Source: Gammaproteobacteria bacterium (GTDB lineage: Bacteria; Pseudomonadota; Gammaproteobacteria; Nitrosococcales; Methylophagaceae). Taken from it: DNA of 57,769 nucleotides. The number at the start of each line of letters is the position of its first letter. Position 1 is the stretch's first letter. The position numbers and the translations under genes are program-made. The notes under the pieces are model-generated. The model did not search any database, had not been told where the DNA came from, and worked only from the letters and a program-made list of their open reading frames with translations. Location: positions 1 to 57,769 of the forward strand of contig JARGFJ010000012.1 of NCBI GenBank assembly GCA_029210875.1. Direction: 5' to 3'. Below are positions 35,385 through 43,798 of this stretch, piece by piece.

Positions 35385-36170
35385 TTAGGGGCGCTTGGTC
35401 ACTCTATGGAATAAGGGTTCGTGCACAGATTCACGCGAGAATCGCCAACACGCAATTAAAATTGCTACTGCTGAAAAGCCGATAAGCACAGCTATATCTG
35501 TTGTGATAGAAAAATCAGTATCCACATTTGGTACCGCATGTTTTAGTAAATCAACGCCATAACTGAACGGGTTGATTTGTACAATATAGTGCAAGTAAGC
35601 GGGTAATTGATTAACTGGATATAAGGCACCACTTAAGAAAAACACTGGGAAAATAAAGAAATTCATAATCACAGCAAAGTTATCAATACTCTTTGACCAC
35701 ACTGCAATTAAGCCGCCAATCGCAGCACAACAAATCGCTGTTAATAAAGCGGGTAATAACAACATTACAGCAATTTTAACGGATATCAATCCTAATATAA
35801 GAAGCAAAACCAATAGTAAAATTGCCTGTACCATAGCAGTCAATGTGGCTGCGATTAACTTTGAAATGACGATCCAATAATGTGCAATCGGTGCAATCAT
35901 CATCATTCGCATCACACCAAATTCTTTGTCATAGACCAAGGTCAACGCTGATAACAAGGATGCAAATAACAAGGTCATCGCCAAAATGCCTGGCACCAGG
36001 AAAGTTAAATAACCTTCTTGTTGAGAACCTTGCAGCATACTGCCAACCCCCGAACCGATAACTAACAACCAAATCATCGGCCGTACCATTGAACTAATTA
36101 AACGAGCACGTTGACGGAATAATTTGCTTAATTCTCGACCAACAACTGCTTTGACTGGGCGCCAACTCAT
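35385..36170 (-). CDS. ABC-2 type transporter permease of the pqq operon
   Basis: A 261-residue permease from [14 protein letters not shown], with six hydrophobic segments and the ABC-2 C-terminal block FFLSGALYPVNQLPAYLHYIVQINP. Its ATG overlaps the TGA of the ATP-binding gene (ATGA), so the two form one transporter. It is the last gene of the pqqBCDE-ABC transcript. Export of PQQ or a precursor is a natural inference from this coupling but is not proven by sequence. Confidence 0.88.
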   Translation of the reverse strand: MSWRPVKAVVGRELSKLFRQRARLISSMVRPMIWLLVIGSGVGSMLQGSQQEGYLTFLVPGILAMTLLFASLLSALTLVYDKEFGVMRMMMIAPIAHYWIVISKLIAATLTAMVQAILLLVLLLILGLISVKIAVMLLLPALLTAICCAAIGGLIAVWSKSIDNFAVIMNFFIFPVFFLSGALYPVNQLPAYLHYIVQINPFSYGVDLLKHAVPNVDTDFSITTDIAVLIGFSAVAILIACWRFSRESVHEPLFHRVTKRP

Positions 36171-37102
36171 ACTTGGTTTCCTTTGCTTGGATGACACACT
36201 ACCCATAAATAGACATCGTTTAAATTGGGACGACGCCATTGCATAGAAGAAATTGTGTCACCTAATGTCTTTTGTAACTGGAAAAAATCAACATCGTGCG
36301 CCGCGATTTTAAAACTCAATTGTTGATCTTCTTGAATTGGCGTCCCAAATAATGGTGATAGCTGGGCTATCGTTTGTTGCGGATCTGGCGAATTTATTTC
36401 TAAAATATATTCGGCTAATTGCTCAATTAATGTGCTCGGCTTACCACCCGATAAAAGTTGACCTTTCTGGAAAAAATCAACATGGTCACATGCTTCAGCC
36501 TCTTCCAAATAATGTGTTGTTAAAAACACCGTCATACCTTCATCTCGACGAAGTTGTTCAACAAAGCGCCAAATAGCACGTCGATTTGGCAAATCCAAAC
36601 CAATAGTCGGTTCATCAAGAAACAATACTTTAGGTTTATGCAGCACACCGCGAGCGATATCAACTGCACGACGTTGTCCGCCAGATAATGCCAGCAGTTT
36701 CTGTTTGCGTTTTTCCTGCAACCCAAACACGGACAATAACTCATCTATACGTTCATTTGCTTGCTTGGGAGGCAGGTTATACATCGCGGCTGCAAACTGT
36801 AGATTTTCATCAATCGACATGGTGCGATCAAGTGCCGAATCTTGAAACACTAATCCTACCATTCCTCGAATCGCTACCGGATTTGCTGACACTTGCTTGT
36901 TATCAATCCACGCTTCACCCGAGGTCGGTGATGTCATGGTTGTTAGCATGTGAATCGTTGTGCTTTTGCCAGCACCATTAGGCCCTAATAAGCCATAAAA
37001 TTGGCCTGCTTCGATGTCCAGATCAAGATTATTTACTGCCGTGGTTTGACTACCATAGTGTTTTGTCAAACCACGGGTACGTATCGCTAAATTAGAGTCC
37101 AC
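36167..37102 (-). CDS. ABC transporter ATP-binding protein of the pqq operon
   Basis: A 311-residue ATPase of the DrrA/CcmA type. Walker [10 protein letters not shown], signature LSGGQ, Walker B VLFLDEPT and the switch histidine in [12 protein letters not shown] are intact. The C-terminal ~70 residues form the extra domain usual in drug or lipid exporters of this class. It overlaps the end of pqqE by 11 bases, giving translational coupling to cofactor synthesis. Confidence 0.92.
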   Translation of the reverse strand: MDSNLAIRTRGLTKHYGSQTTAVNNLDLDIEAGQFYGLLGPNGAGKSTTIHMLTTMTSPTSGEAWIDNKQVSANPVAIRGMVGLVFQDSALDRTMSIDENLQFAAAMYNLPPKQANERIDELLSVFGLQEKRKQKLLALSGGQRRAVDIARGVLHKPKVLFLDEPTIGLDLPNRRAIWRFVEQLRRDEGMTVFLTTHYLEEAEACDHVDFFQKGQLLSGGKPSTLIEQLAEYILEINSPDPQQTIAQLSPLFGTPIQEDQQLSFKIAAHDVDFFQLQKTLGDTISSMQWRRPNLNDVYLWVVCHPSKGNQV

Positions 37103-38276
37103 AGATTTGTTTGGAGTTTTTAGGGTTACGGAATACTAGAGGCTTGGCTTCAGTAATTGGTTTCTCAGCTTCTAGTCGACCACGTTCAAGTGCTTCTTCG
37201 ATTAGATGATGGTGTGGTGATTTAGAACACACTGGATCGGCATTAGTAGGATCACCTGTTAACATAAATGCCTGACAACGACAGCCACCAAAGTCTTTTT
37301 CTTTTTCATCACATGAACGACATGGTTCTGTCATCCAGTCAAAACCACGGAATCGATTAAAGTCATCAGACCCATTCCAAATTGCATCAATCGACATGTC
37401 TTTGACATTCGGTAATGACATACCCGGCAATTCACGCGCAGCATGACAAGGTAACGCTGTACCATCAGGCGTTACAGTTAAGAAGACATTACCCCAACCA
37501 TTCATACAGGCTTTAGGACGTTCTTCATAATAGTCAGGCACAACATAATATATTTTCATGTTGCCTTTTTGCTGTTGCTGATAGCGATGAGCAACTGCTT
37601 CTGCTCTTTCTAACTGTTCTTTCATTGGTAACAGTTGATCACGGTTATGCATGGCCCAACCATAATATTGTGTGGTTGCAAGCTCTACATAATCAGCATC
37701 AAGATTGATAGCAAGATCAAGGATATCTTCCATTTGATCAATATTTTGACGATGTGTTACAAAACACAACACCATTGGATAACCGTTGGCTTTCACTGCT
37801 TTCGCCATTTCAATTTTGTGTTGGAAAGCATCGGTACCAGCAATAAGATTATTTAAATCTTCTGAACTTGCCTGAAAACTAACTTGGATATGATCCAAGC
37901 CAGCTTGTTTTAATTCAGCTACTTTAGATGCATCCATACCAACACCTGATGTAATCAGGTTAGTATAGAATCCCATCTTCCGTGCTTCAGTAATCAGTTC
38001 AACCAAATCTGGACGGGTTAGAGGTTCGCCACCTGACAGCCCTAATTGAGTCGCACCCATTGCTCTGGCTTGACGGAATACATCAAGCCATTCTTCCGTT
38101 GTTAATTCTTTCTTAACACTGGCAAAGTCCATTGGATTTGAACAATAGGGACATTGTAAAGGACAGGCGTAAGTAAGTTCCGCCAACAACCATAAAGGCT
38201 GACGGATCTGATCGCGAACACTACCAATTGATCCGCCAATACTACCTGGGGCTTTATTCTGGTCTGATCCAGTCAT
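37092..38276 (-). CDS. pqqE: PqqA peptide cyclase PqqE (radical SAM)
   Basis: A 394-residue radical SAM SPASM enzyme that links the glutamate and tyrosine side chains of PqqA, the first step of PQQ synthesis. The CX3CX2C motif is in [12 protein letters not shown] near residue 40; auxiliary cluster cysteines appear in [34 protein letters not shown] and PVCSKSP. It overlaps pqqD by 23 bases, which fits the need for PqqD as peptide chaperone. Length is normal. Confidence 0.97.
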   Translation of the reverse strand: MTGSDQNKAPGSIGGSIGSVRDQIRQPLWLLAELTYACPLQCPYCSNPMDFASVKKELTTEEWLDVFRQARAMGATQLGLSGGEPLTRPDLVELITEARKMGFYTNLITSGVGMDASKVAELKQAGLDHIQVSFQASSEDLNNLIAGTDAFQHKIEMAKAVKANGYPMVLCFVTHRQNIDQMEDILDLAINLDADYVELATTQYYGWAMHNRDQLLPMKEQLERAEAVAHRYQQQQKGNMKIYYVVPDYYEERPKACMNGWGNVFLTVTPDGTALPCHAARELPGMSLPNVKDMSIDAIWNGSDDFNRFRGFDWMTEPCRSCDEKEKDFGGCRCQAFMLTGDPTNADPVCSKSPHHHLIEEALERGRLEAEKPITEAKPLVFRNPKNSKQICGL

Positions 38277-38538
38277 TGTTGTAGGCCTCCTCTAAAAATG
38301 TATAGACATCATCATCTAAATCCGCACCGTTGAAAGCAACTTTTAATTCTGCAATAAGTTCAGCAACGGTTTGTTTTTTTTCACTGATACGTTGCAAAAT
38401 TTCGCCAGCAGCGCCATTTAATTTGACCATACCTTCAGGGTATAACAGCACATTACAATTTTGAGCTGGCTCAAATTGAAAACGATAGCCAAGAGCTAAT
38501 ACAGGAACGCTTTCAGCATTAAAGACTGGTTCAGCCAT
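38254..38538 (-). CDS. pqqD: PQQ biosynthesis peptide chaperone PqqD
   Basis: A 94-residue protein with the PqqD/RiPP-recognition fold: [31 protein letters not shown] followed in shorter blocks by VAELIAEL and [14 protein letters not shown]. It binds PqqA and presents it to PqqE. It begins three bases after pqqC and overlaps pqqE. It is a separate gene here, unlike genomes with pqqC-pqqD fusions. Confidence 0.95.
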   Translation of the reverse strand: MAEPVFNAESVPVLALGYRFQFEPAQNCNVLLYPEGMVKLNGAAGEILQRISEKKQTVAELIAELKVAFNGADLDDDVYTFLEEAYNNDWIRPE

Positions 38539-38541
38539 AAT

Positions 38542-39306
38542 TTAGTCCCACTGCCATCTTTCGACATTAACTTCAGTGCAATAGGGTGGACGATTTTCAA
38601 CATAAGCCATCCACATGGCATCACACATTGTCCATAAAACATCCAGTTTAAACTGTAAAACGCCTAGCATAAACTCTTGTTGTTCACGTGTTTTGTAGTA
38701 GTCCATAGTAATTTTCAGACCATTTAATACATCACGCGGTGCTTCGTGTAGACGCTTCTTAAAATAGCTATAGCCTTTCTCTTCAATCCAGGGATATTGA
38801 GAAGGCCAGTGATCAAGACGGTGTTTGTGAATAGTAGGTGCAAACAGTTCTGTTAAGGATGAACTTGCCGCCACTTGCCATGGTTGCTGTTTAGCAAAGT
38901 TGATGTAAGCATCAATCGCAAATCGTACCGCTGGTAACACATGTTGTTCCGACTCTAATTCTTCACGTGTCAGTCCAACGGCTTCGCCCAGTTGTAACCA
39001 CGCTTCTATACCACCTGGATCAGCTGGTTCACTACCATGACCTTCATGACCGTCATGATCCAAAATACGTTGCACCCAATGTCTACGTACTTCACGGTCA
39101 GTACAGTTAGACATGATCGCTGCATCTTTTACTGGGATCGCTGTCTGATAGTAAAAACGGTTTGCCACCCAGCCCTGAACTTGTTCTTTGGTCATCTTAC
39201 CGTCATGCATTAATTGATGAAACGGATGATGAAAATGATAAAGACTCGATTTCTCGCGAAGTTTCGCTTCAAATTCTTCATGTGTCCAAGGTGTTCTATC
39301 TGACAT
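38542..39306 (-). CDS. pqqC: pyrroloquinoline-quinone synthase PqqC
   Basis: A 254-residue cofactorless oxidase performing the last ring-closing oxidation in PQQ synthesis. Conserved blocks: [52 protein letters not shown] and [10 protein letters not shown]. Length equals the typical enzyme. It lies 37 bases after pqqB behind GAGGAATAATC. Confidence 0.97.
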   Translation of the reverse strand: MSDRTPWTHEEFEAKLREKSSLYHFHHPFHQLMHDGKMTKEQVQGWVANRFYYQTAIPVKDAAIMSNCTDREVRRHWVQRILDHDGHEGHGSEPADPGGIEAWLQLGEAVGLTREELESEQHVLPAVRFAIDAYINFAKQQPWQVAASSSLTELFAPTIHKHRLDHWPSQYPWIEEKGYSYFKKRLHEAPRDVLNGLKITMDYYKTREQQEFMLGVLQFKLDVLWTMCDAMWMAYVENRPPYCTEVNVERWQWD

Positions 39307-39343
39307 GATTATTCCTCATACTATTTTTAATATTCAGTATTTT

Positions 39344-40258
39344 TTAGATCTCGAATTCCATGCCATCGTATGACGCTTCAATTCCGGCTGCTTCCAGCGT
39401 TTTACGCTGTGGCGATTCTTCATTCAAAATCGGATTGGTATTGTTAATATGGATCAGTATTTTGCGTGGTCTTTCCATGCTTTTTAAAATATCCATAATG
39501 CCACCTTCACTCGATTGATCGAGATGACCCATTTCTAATGCACGCTTATCACTAATACCTTCGTGAGACATTTCATCATCTGTCCACACCGTTCCATCAA
39601 CTAATACACAGTCGGCATTACGCATATACTCAAGTACATGCGGTTCTGCTTCACCTAACCCTGGAGCGTAAAACAGGTTTTTACCTGTACGTGTATCTTC
39701 AATTTTCATTCCGATATTATCGCCAGGAACTGTATTGTGACGATGCGGTGAATAAGGTGGCGCTTCACTCTTCAATGGTACTGCGGTGAAAATAAGTCCT
39801 TGTGCACTTGGTATCGTAAATGAGGATTCATCGGTAGCAATTTCATGATGATTGATCCCGCGGAAATGCCCAAGAATATTAAAAAGAGGGTAAGCCGTTG
39901 TTAAATCTTGTCTTACTGCTTCAGTTGTGTAGATTTCCCAAGGTGCAATATGTTCGCGTAATGTTAACAAGCCAGTGGTGTGATCTATCTGGGCATCAGT
40001 AATGACTATCGCGCTAATACCTGTATCTCGTACTGCCCTACCCGGCTGCAAAGCAGGAAAATCATCTATTTGTTTTTTAATATCAGGCGACGCATTAAAT
40101 AGAATCCAATCTGCGCCATTTGCACTAATGGCAATGGATGACTGGGTTCGACGACTTGCTTTAATCGTGCCTTCACGTACACCTTTACAGTTAACGCAAT
40201 TACAGTTCCACTGAGGGAAACCACCACCAGCACCAGACCCCATGACATGTATAAACAT
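39344..40258 (-). CDS. pqqB: PQQ biosynthesis protein PqqB
   Basis: A 304-residue metallo-beta-lactamase-fold protein that hydroxylates the tyrosine of the cross-linked precursor. It starts [21 protein letters not shown], diagnostic for PqqB, with later blocks [15 protein letters not shown] and [16 protein letters not shown]. It is preceded by an 18-base perfect hairpin and, further up, by three pqqA genes. Confidence 0.97.
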   Translation of the reverse strand: MFIHVMGSGAGGGFPQWNCNCVNCKGVREGTIKASRRTQSSIAISANGADWILFNASPDIKKQIDDFPALQPGRAVRDTGISAIVITDAQIDHTTGLLTLREHIAPWEIYTTEAVRQDLTTAYPLFNILGHFRGINHHEIATDESSFTIPSAQGLIFTAVPLKSEAPPYSPHRHNTVPGDNIGMKIEDTRTGKNLFYAPGLGEAEPHVLEYMRNADCVLVDGTVWTDDEMSHEGISDKRALEMGHLDQSSEGGIMDILKSMERPRKILIHINNTNPILNEESPQRKTLEAAGIEASYDGMEFEI

Positions 40259-40279
40259 AATTTCTCTTCCGTCGTGTTC

Positions 40280-40326
40280 AAATTAAATCAGATGATTCTA
40301 CTGTCCAAAATCATCTGATTTAATTT
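40280..40326 (-). promoter_or_regulatory. 18-base-stem hairpin in front of pqqB
   Basis: Positions 40280-40297 and 40309-40326 are perfect complements (18 base pairs, containing AAATCAGATGATT) around an 11-base loop. The hairpin ends 21 bases before the pqqB start codon. There is no T-run, so it is more likely an RNA processing or stabilising structure than a terminator. It would separate the amount of pqqA message from that of pqqBCDE. Confidence 0.75.
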
Positions 40327-40336
40327 GATGAATTGC

Positions 40337-40361
40337 TTGGGGTTTCTTAATGAAACCCCAA
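40337..40361 (-). terminator. hairpin directly after the third (proximal) pqqA gene
   Basis: TTGGGGTTTC pairs with GAAACCCCAA around TTAAT. It lies 19 bases after the pqqA stop on the minus strand and is followed by a purine-rich stretch without a T-run. A partial terminator or 3'-stability element is likely, allowing some read-through into pqqB. Confidence 0.6.
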
Positions 40362-40379
40362 ACAAACATCAGATCGCTA

Positions 40380-40451
40380 TTAACGGTTGCAGATGTACAT
40401 TGTTACTTCAAAACCGAAACGCATGTCTGAATATTCTGGTTTAGTCCACAT
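40380..40451 (-). CDS. pqqA: PQQ precursor peptide PqqA, copy 1 (nearest pqqB)
   Basis: A 23-residue peptide starting [11 protein letters not shown] and containing the FEVTMY core, whose glutamate and tyrosine become the PQQ skeleton. The protein is identical to the two other copies (40665-40736 and 40925-40996), although the DNA differs at several third codon positions. The leader is different from those of copies 2 and 3 and uses GAGAGAAAATATT before the ATG. This copy is the only one not followed by a strong intrinsic terminator, so it is probably the one continuous with pqqBCDE. Confidence 0.97.
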   Translation of the reverse strand: MWTKPEYSDMRFGFEVTMYICNR

Positions 40452-40568
40452 AATATTTTCTCTCTTATAGTTAAAAGTTAATAAAAAACTGTATGCGTTA
40501 TTTCATACAGCGAGAGTCATCTTACTCGCTAGTGTTAGAGCTTACTTCAGGAATAACCGCCACTACAC

Positions 40569-40579
40569 TCAGGATTTTC
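40569..40579 (-). promoter_or_regulatory. shared upstream element of pqqA copy 1
   Basis: AAAATCCTGAG on the minus strand, 118 bases upstream of the pqqA start codon. The same 11 bases occur upstream of copies 2 and 3 at about the same distance (117 and 114 bases). A block CTCTAACAC resembling the downstream part of the other leaders follows at about 30 bases. A binding site for a common activator is likely. Confidence 0.55.
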
Positions 40580-40605
40580 CTGAATAACCTTAAAGCAGGT
40601 TCTGG

Positions 40606-40647
40606 AAATAAAAAAGGCTCTAATATCTTACGATATTAGAGCCTTTT
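40606..40647 (-). terminator. intrinsic terminator after pqqA copy 2
   Basis: AAAAGGCTCTAATATC (40612-40627) and its perfect 16-base complement (40632-40647) enclose TTAC; on the minus strand the stem is followed by TTTTTTATTT. It lies 17 bases after the stop of copy 2 and should end most transcripts there. Confidence 0.92.
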
Positions 40648-40664
40648 AGCGCTTTTCTACAATC

Positions 40665-40736
40665 TTAACGATTGCAGATGTACATTGTAACTTCGAAGCC
40701 GAAACGCATATCTGAATATTCTGGTTTAGTCCACAT
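40665..40736 (-). CDS. pqqA: PQQ precursor peptide PqqA, copy 2 (middle)
   Basis: The same 23-residue peptide as the other copies ([11 protein letters not shown] ... [10 protein letters not shown]). Its DNA is nearly identical to copy 3, including the ribosome-binding region GAGGTAATTATC before the ATG. It has its own leader (40795-40863) and its own terminator (40606-40647), so it is an independent transcription unit. Confidence 0.97.
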   Translation of the reverse strand: MWTKPEYSDMRFGFEVTMYICNR

Positions 40737-40794
40737 GATAATTACCTCTATTTATGATATTTAGTGTTAGTTATTCGGTTATTACCGATAACCT

Positions 40795-40863
40795 ACGATT
40801 GATACTTTACGCTTAGTGCCAAATAACCATTAGAGGAAAACACTCGACATTTCTCAGGATTTT
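40795..40863 (-). promoter_or_regulatory. duplicated promoter/leader block of pqqA copy 2
   Basis: Contains AAAATCCTGAG (40853-40863), TTTTCCTCTAA and an 18-base block GCGTAAAGTATCAATCGT (40795-40812), in the same order and spacing as at 41052-41120. Bases between the blocks differ, so selection appears to keep these parts. TATCAAT may be a -10-like box without a good -35, which would suit an activator-dependent promoter. Confidence 0.65.
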
Positions 40864-40866
40864 ACT

Positions 40867-40906
40867 CAAAAAAAAACCTGATACTTTTCAGTACCAGGTT
40901 TTTTTA
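40867..40906 (-). terminator. intrinsic terminator after pqqA copy 3
   Basis: On the minus strand AACCTGGTAC-TGAAAA-GTATCAGGTT, with one mismatch in the stem, is followed by a run of nine T (plus-strand A-run). It lies about 20 bases after the stop of copy 3 and separates it from copy 2. Confidence 0.9.
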
Positions 40907-40924
40907 TTGTTTTTAAACCGTTTA

Positions 40925-40996
40925 TTAACGGTTGCAGATGTACATTGTAACTTCGAAGCCGAAACGCATATCTGAATATTCTGGTTTAGTCCACAT
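40925..40996 (-). CDS. pqqA: PQQ precursor peptide PqqA, copy 3 (nearest the regulator)
   Basis: A third identical 23-residue PqqA. GAGGTAATTATC precedes the ATG exactly as in copy 2. It starts 137 bases after the stop of the response regulator at 41134 on the same strand, with its own leader block and terminator. Several pqqA copies are known in some methylotrophs, where the peptide is consumed stoichiometrically during PQQ synthesis. Confidence 0.97.
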   Translation of the reverse strand: MWTKPEYSDMRFGFEVTMYICNR

Positions 40997-41051
40997 GATA
41001 ATTACCTCATAGTTAATTAAATTTAAGCTTGACCGGCATTAACCGGTAACC

Positions 41052-41120
41052 ACGATTGATACTTTACGCCTGATAGCAAATAGATGTTAGAGGAAAATAC
41101 TCGATGTAACTCAGGATTTT
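41052..41120 (-). promoter_or_regulatory. duplicated promoter/leader block of pqqA copy 3
   Basis: AAAATCCTGAG (41110-41120), TTTTCCTCTAA and GCGTAAAGTATCAATCGT (41052-41069) are arranged with the same 40-base interval as in the copy 2 leader. AGGAAAATCCT at the upstream edge is a small inverted repeat. The block begins only 13 bases after the response-regulator stop codon, so pqqA has a promoter of its own and need not depend on the regulator transcript. Confidence 0.65.
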
Positions 41121-41133
41121 CCTTAGTGCCATT

Positions 41134-41772
41134 TTAAGCTTCTAATAACCCGCTTCGAATGGCCAATCGTGCTAATTCGGCAGAGTTTGACACATCCAAT
41201 TTTTGCTTAATACTGGTATGGTGTGTTCCTACTGTTTTAGGACTTAGGCTCAATACCTCGGCGATTTCATTGACGGTTTTGCCTTCTGCTAACAAGCGAA
41301 AAACTTCAAACTCACGTTGACTCAATACATCAAGCACATTGTCTGAGCCAGTCAATTTTTGCATTGCAATTTGTTGTGCAATCGCTGGATCAATACTCAT
41401 TTTACCTTGCGCTACCAACATCACGGCTTTAAGCATTTCTTCTGGCGCACTGCGTTTAGGTATAAATCCTTTTGCGCCAGCTTGTAAGGATCGAGATGTG
41501 AAGACACTATCTTCATGCACACTCAAAATGAGAATTTTTGCATCTGGATCGCGTGCAATAATCCGTTCGACAGCACCAATACCACCTATGCCTGGCATTG
41601 AAATATCCATGACAACGACATCTGGCTTATATTTTATGTAATCTTGTACCGCCTGCTCACCACTGTTGGCTTCAGCGACCACAGTCACATTATCACCATC
41701 CTCTAATAATCGGCGAAACCCCGCTCGCACTAACTCATGATCATCAACTAGCAATAAAGTCGTTTTATTCAT
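41134..41772 (-). CDS. NarL/LuxR-family response regulator (MoxX-like), second pair
   Basis: A 212-residue regulator with receiver domain (phospho-acceptor Asp56 in VMDISMP, lysine in FIPKRS) and a LuxR-type helix-turn-helix with LSQREFEVFRLLAEGKTVNEIAEVL and KTVGTHHTSIKQKL. Its start overlaps the kinase stop (ATGA). It lies immediately upstream of the pqqA array, making those promoters the first candidates for its targets. Similar LuxR-type regulators control pqq and alcohol dehydrogenase genes in other proteobacteria. Confidence 0.9.
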   Translation of the reverse strand: MNKTTLLLVDDHELVRAGFRRLLEDGDNVTVVAEANSGEQAVQDYIKYKPDVVVMDISMPGIGGIGAVERIIARDPDAKILILSVHEDSVFTSRSLQAGAKGFIPKRSAPEEMLKAVMLVAQGKMSIDPAIAQQIAMQKLTGSDNVLDVLSQREFEVFRLLAEGKTVNEIAEVLSLSPKTVGTHHTSIKQKLDVSNSAELARLAIRSGLLEA

Positions 41773-43484
41773 GATTTCTCTTCCTCTAATGGGATAGTGA
41801 CAACAATAGCAAGCCCTTGACCTAAGGCACTTGTTAATTCAAACGTGCCGCCCATACTACGGGCACGTTCACGCATTCCTAATAAACCAAAGTCTACGTC
41901 AGAATGAAAATCGTGTACTTCCATTCCTTTACCATTATCACTAATTTCAATCACTAACTGTTGTTTTAACAATTTCAGATTAAATTCATTCGCGACAGAA
42001 ACCTTAATTTCAGACGCATTGGCATGTCTGACAGCATTCGTTATGGATTCCTGTATCACACGAAATACGGTCATATTAATCGATTCATTCAGGCTATCTA
42101 ATTTGCCAGAAAAATCGACTATAAAACTAATCTCCGGTTGACGCTGGCGCCAGGCTTCGATGCTACCTTCAAGTGTGGGCACCAAACCTAAATCATCAAG
42201 CGGACTCGGTCTTAGTCGGGTAATCATATTGTGCACAACATCGTATATATGACTGGCAACATCAATAATCGCTTGTGCGCTTGCATGAATTTTAGGTTCA
42301 GTTTCCTGGGTTCGATTACGAATAAGCACCGCATCTGTTTTAATTGCAGTTAAACATTGACCCAATTCATCATGTAATTCACGGGCCAAGTGACGGCGTT
42401 CTTTCTCTTGCACTTCCGCCATATGCTTGGTTAATAACTGGGTTTCAATCAGTTGAAGTTTGGCCTTTTCAGCATGTTTATGTTCGGTTATGTCTCTAAG
42501 CGTACAAATCACACCTCGAACAACCAAATCAGAATCAAGCAATGGCACCGAAGAAAATAATAGTGATACTAATTCCCCCGATGTTTTTTGGAGCGTTGTT
42601 TCCAAATTTTCTATGGTATCGCAGTTTTCTAAAATACGCGCTATTTCAGTCCGTTGCCCAGCAAAGCCAAGATTAGCTAATTCTTCGCCCAATAACAGCG
42701 GCGTTTGGTCACTAAATAAGTGTTCTGCTGCTGGGTTACAAAACGTAATATGACCGGTGTGATCAAGTGATAAAATGGCATCTCCCGACTGTTTAACCAA
42801 TACGGCCAGACGACGATTTTCTTCAGTGCTTAATTCCAGAGCTTGCCCCATTCGATTGAATGTCTGGCTAATTTGATTCATTTCCTTCAAGGTAGATCGA
42901 GGTAATCTTAAATGGAGTTCCCCACGTTCAAAACCGGCTAAAGCCGTTAATAAGCCTTGCAGTGGACGCATTAACAAATCAACGCCCCAGTATAAAAACA
43001 GCCCGACAAATACCAAAACGCCTAAACCTAATTGAGAAATACTACGGACATCTAACCAGCGCTCGGCAATTTCCTGCAACGGTGCGGCATAAATAACCAT
43101 ATGACCATTGCCGAAGCGTTTAGTTAAGGGTTTGACTCGTGGAAAAATAACATTGATAAACCAGTCAGGCGGCTGAATTTCAACATCTGCCTTCGGCTCA
43201 CCTTCAAACAGTAGCCCATCGCCATCAAACACCAGAATGTGAAGACTACGAATTTCACTTAATGCCTTGACCATTTCATGCATTTGCTCATACACCGGCA
43301 AATCACGATTAAACGATACGCCGATTAATGACACTGAAATCAGGCGTGCCGCTGCGGTCATTGTCTCTTCGACTTCTGCTTGTACTGATTGACGAGCATT
43401 AGAAATTAAAACCCACGTGCTGGCAAATAAGGTAATGGCTAACAATACAGCAAAATATAAATTAACTTTTAACTTGAAGTTCAT
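41769..43484 (-). CDS. MoxY-like sensor histidine kinase with PAS domain, second pair
   Basis: A 571-residue kinase. Helix 1 at about 8-28, periplasmic region to about 148, helix 2 at 150-172, HAMP to about 222, a PAS domain (about 223-340, ILSLDHTGHITFCNPAAEHLF), HisKA_3 with His371 (LARELHDELGQCL) and HATPase (DNGKGMEV, GLLGMRERAR). The periplasmic PDWFINVIFPRVKPLTKRF parallels the other kinase at 22509-23837. Its start overlaps the soxZ stop (ATGA), tying the sensor to SoxYZ translation. Confidence 0.88.
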   Translation of the reverse strand: MNFKLKVNLYFAVLLAITLFASTWVLISNARQSVQAEVEETMTAAARLISVSLIGVSFNRDLPVYEQMHEMVKALSEIRSLHILVFDGDGLLFEGEPKADVEIQPPDWFINVIFPRVKPLTKRFGNGHMVIYAAPLQEIAERWLDVRSISQLGLGVLVFVGLFLYWGVDLLMRPLQGLLTALAGFERGELHLRLPRSTLKEMNQISQTFNRMGQALELSTEENRRLAVLVKQSGDAILSLDHTGHITFCNPAAEHLFSDQTPLLLGEELANLGFAGQRTEIARILENCDTIENLETTLQKTSGELVSLLFSSVPLLDSDLVVRGVICTLRDITEHKHAEKAKLQLIETQLLTKHMAEVQEKERRHLARELHDELGQCLTAIKTDAVLIRNRTQETEPKIHASAQAIIDVASHIYDVVHNMITRLRPSPLDDLGLVPTLEGSIEAWRQRQPEISFIVDFSGKLDSLNESINMTVFRVIQESITNAVRHANASEIKVSVANEFNLKLLKQQLVIEISDNGKGMEVHDFHSDVDFGLLGMRERARSMGGTFELTSALGQGLAIVVTIPLEEEKS

Positions 43485-43798
43485 TGCACTTTGGTTTCCA
43501 CTTTGCCTTTTTCCCCAAGGTTATCAACCCACCTAATCACAATAGTGTCATCACTAGCACCGCCAGCTATAACAAATGAAAAATAGGGATTACGCGACGT
43601 TGCTGTACCACATTTAATCGTCAGCACTTCTTCTTTATTACGCCAACATCGAATATCCTGAATAAAGTGAGCCGGGATCAATTCACCTTGTTCATTGTTT
43701 GCGCGTCCAGTATCCATAGGATGAGCAAGTAGAATTCGAACGGTGGTATCTCCCCCTTTTAACTTGGCACGTAAGCGATCTTTTACAGCGAGTCCCAT
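43481..43798 (-). CDS. soxZ: SoxZ-like sulfur carrier partner
   Basis: A 105-residue immunoglobulin-like protein. Blocks VRILLAHPMDTGRANNEQGELIPAHFI, NPYFSF and IVIRWVDNLGEKGKVE are diagnostic for SoxZ, which forms a heterodimer with SoxY in the periplasm. No signal peptide is present, as is normal since SoxZ travels with SoxY. It overlaps soxY by one base and the kinase by four. Confidence 0.93.
   Translation of the reverse strand: MGLAVKDRLRAKLKGGDTTVRILLAHPMDTGRANNEQGELIPAHFIQDIRCWRNKEEVLTIKCGTATSRNPYFSFVIAGGASDDTIVIRWVDNLGEKGKVETKVQ

Noticed and set aside
40380-40996. The three similar blocks as a possible CRISPR or tandem-repeat array
   Set aside because: The repeated units are pqqA genes with leaders and terminators; spacing and content do not fit CRISPR.
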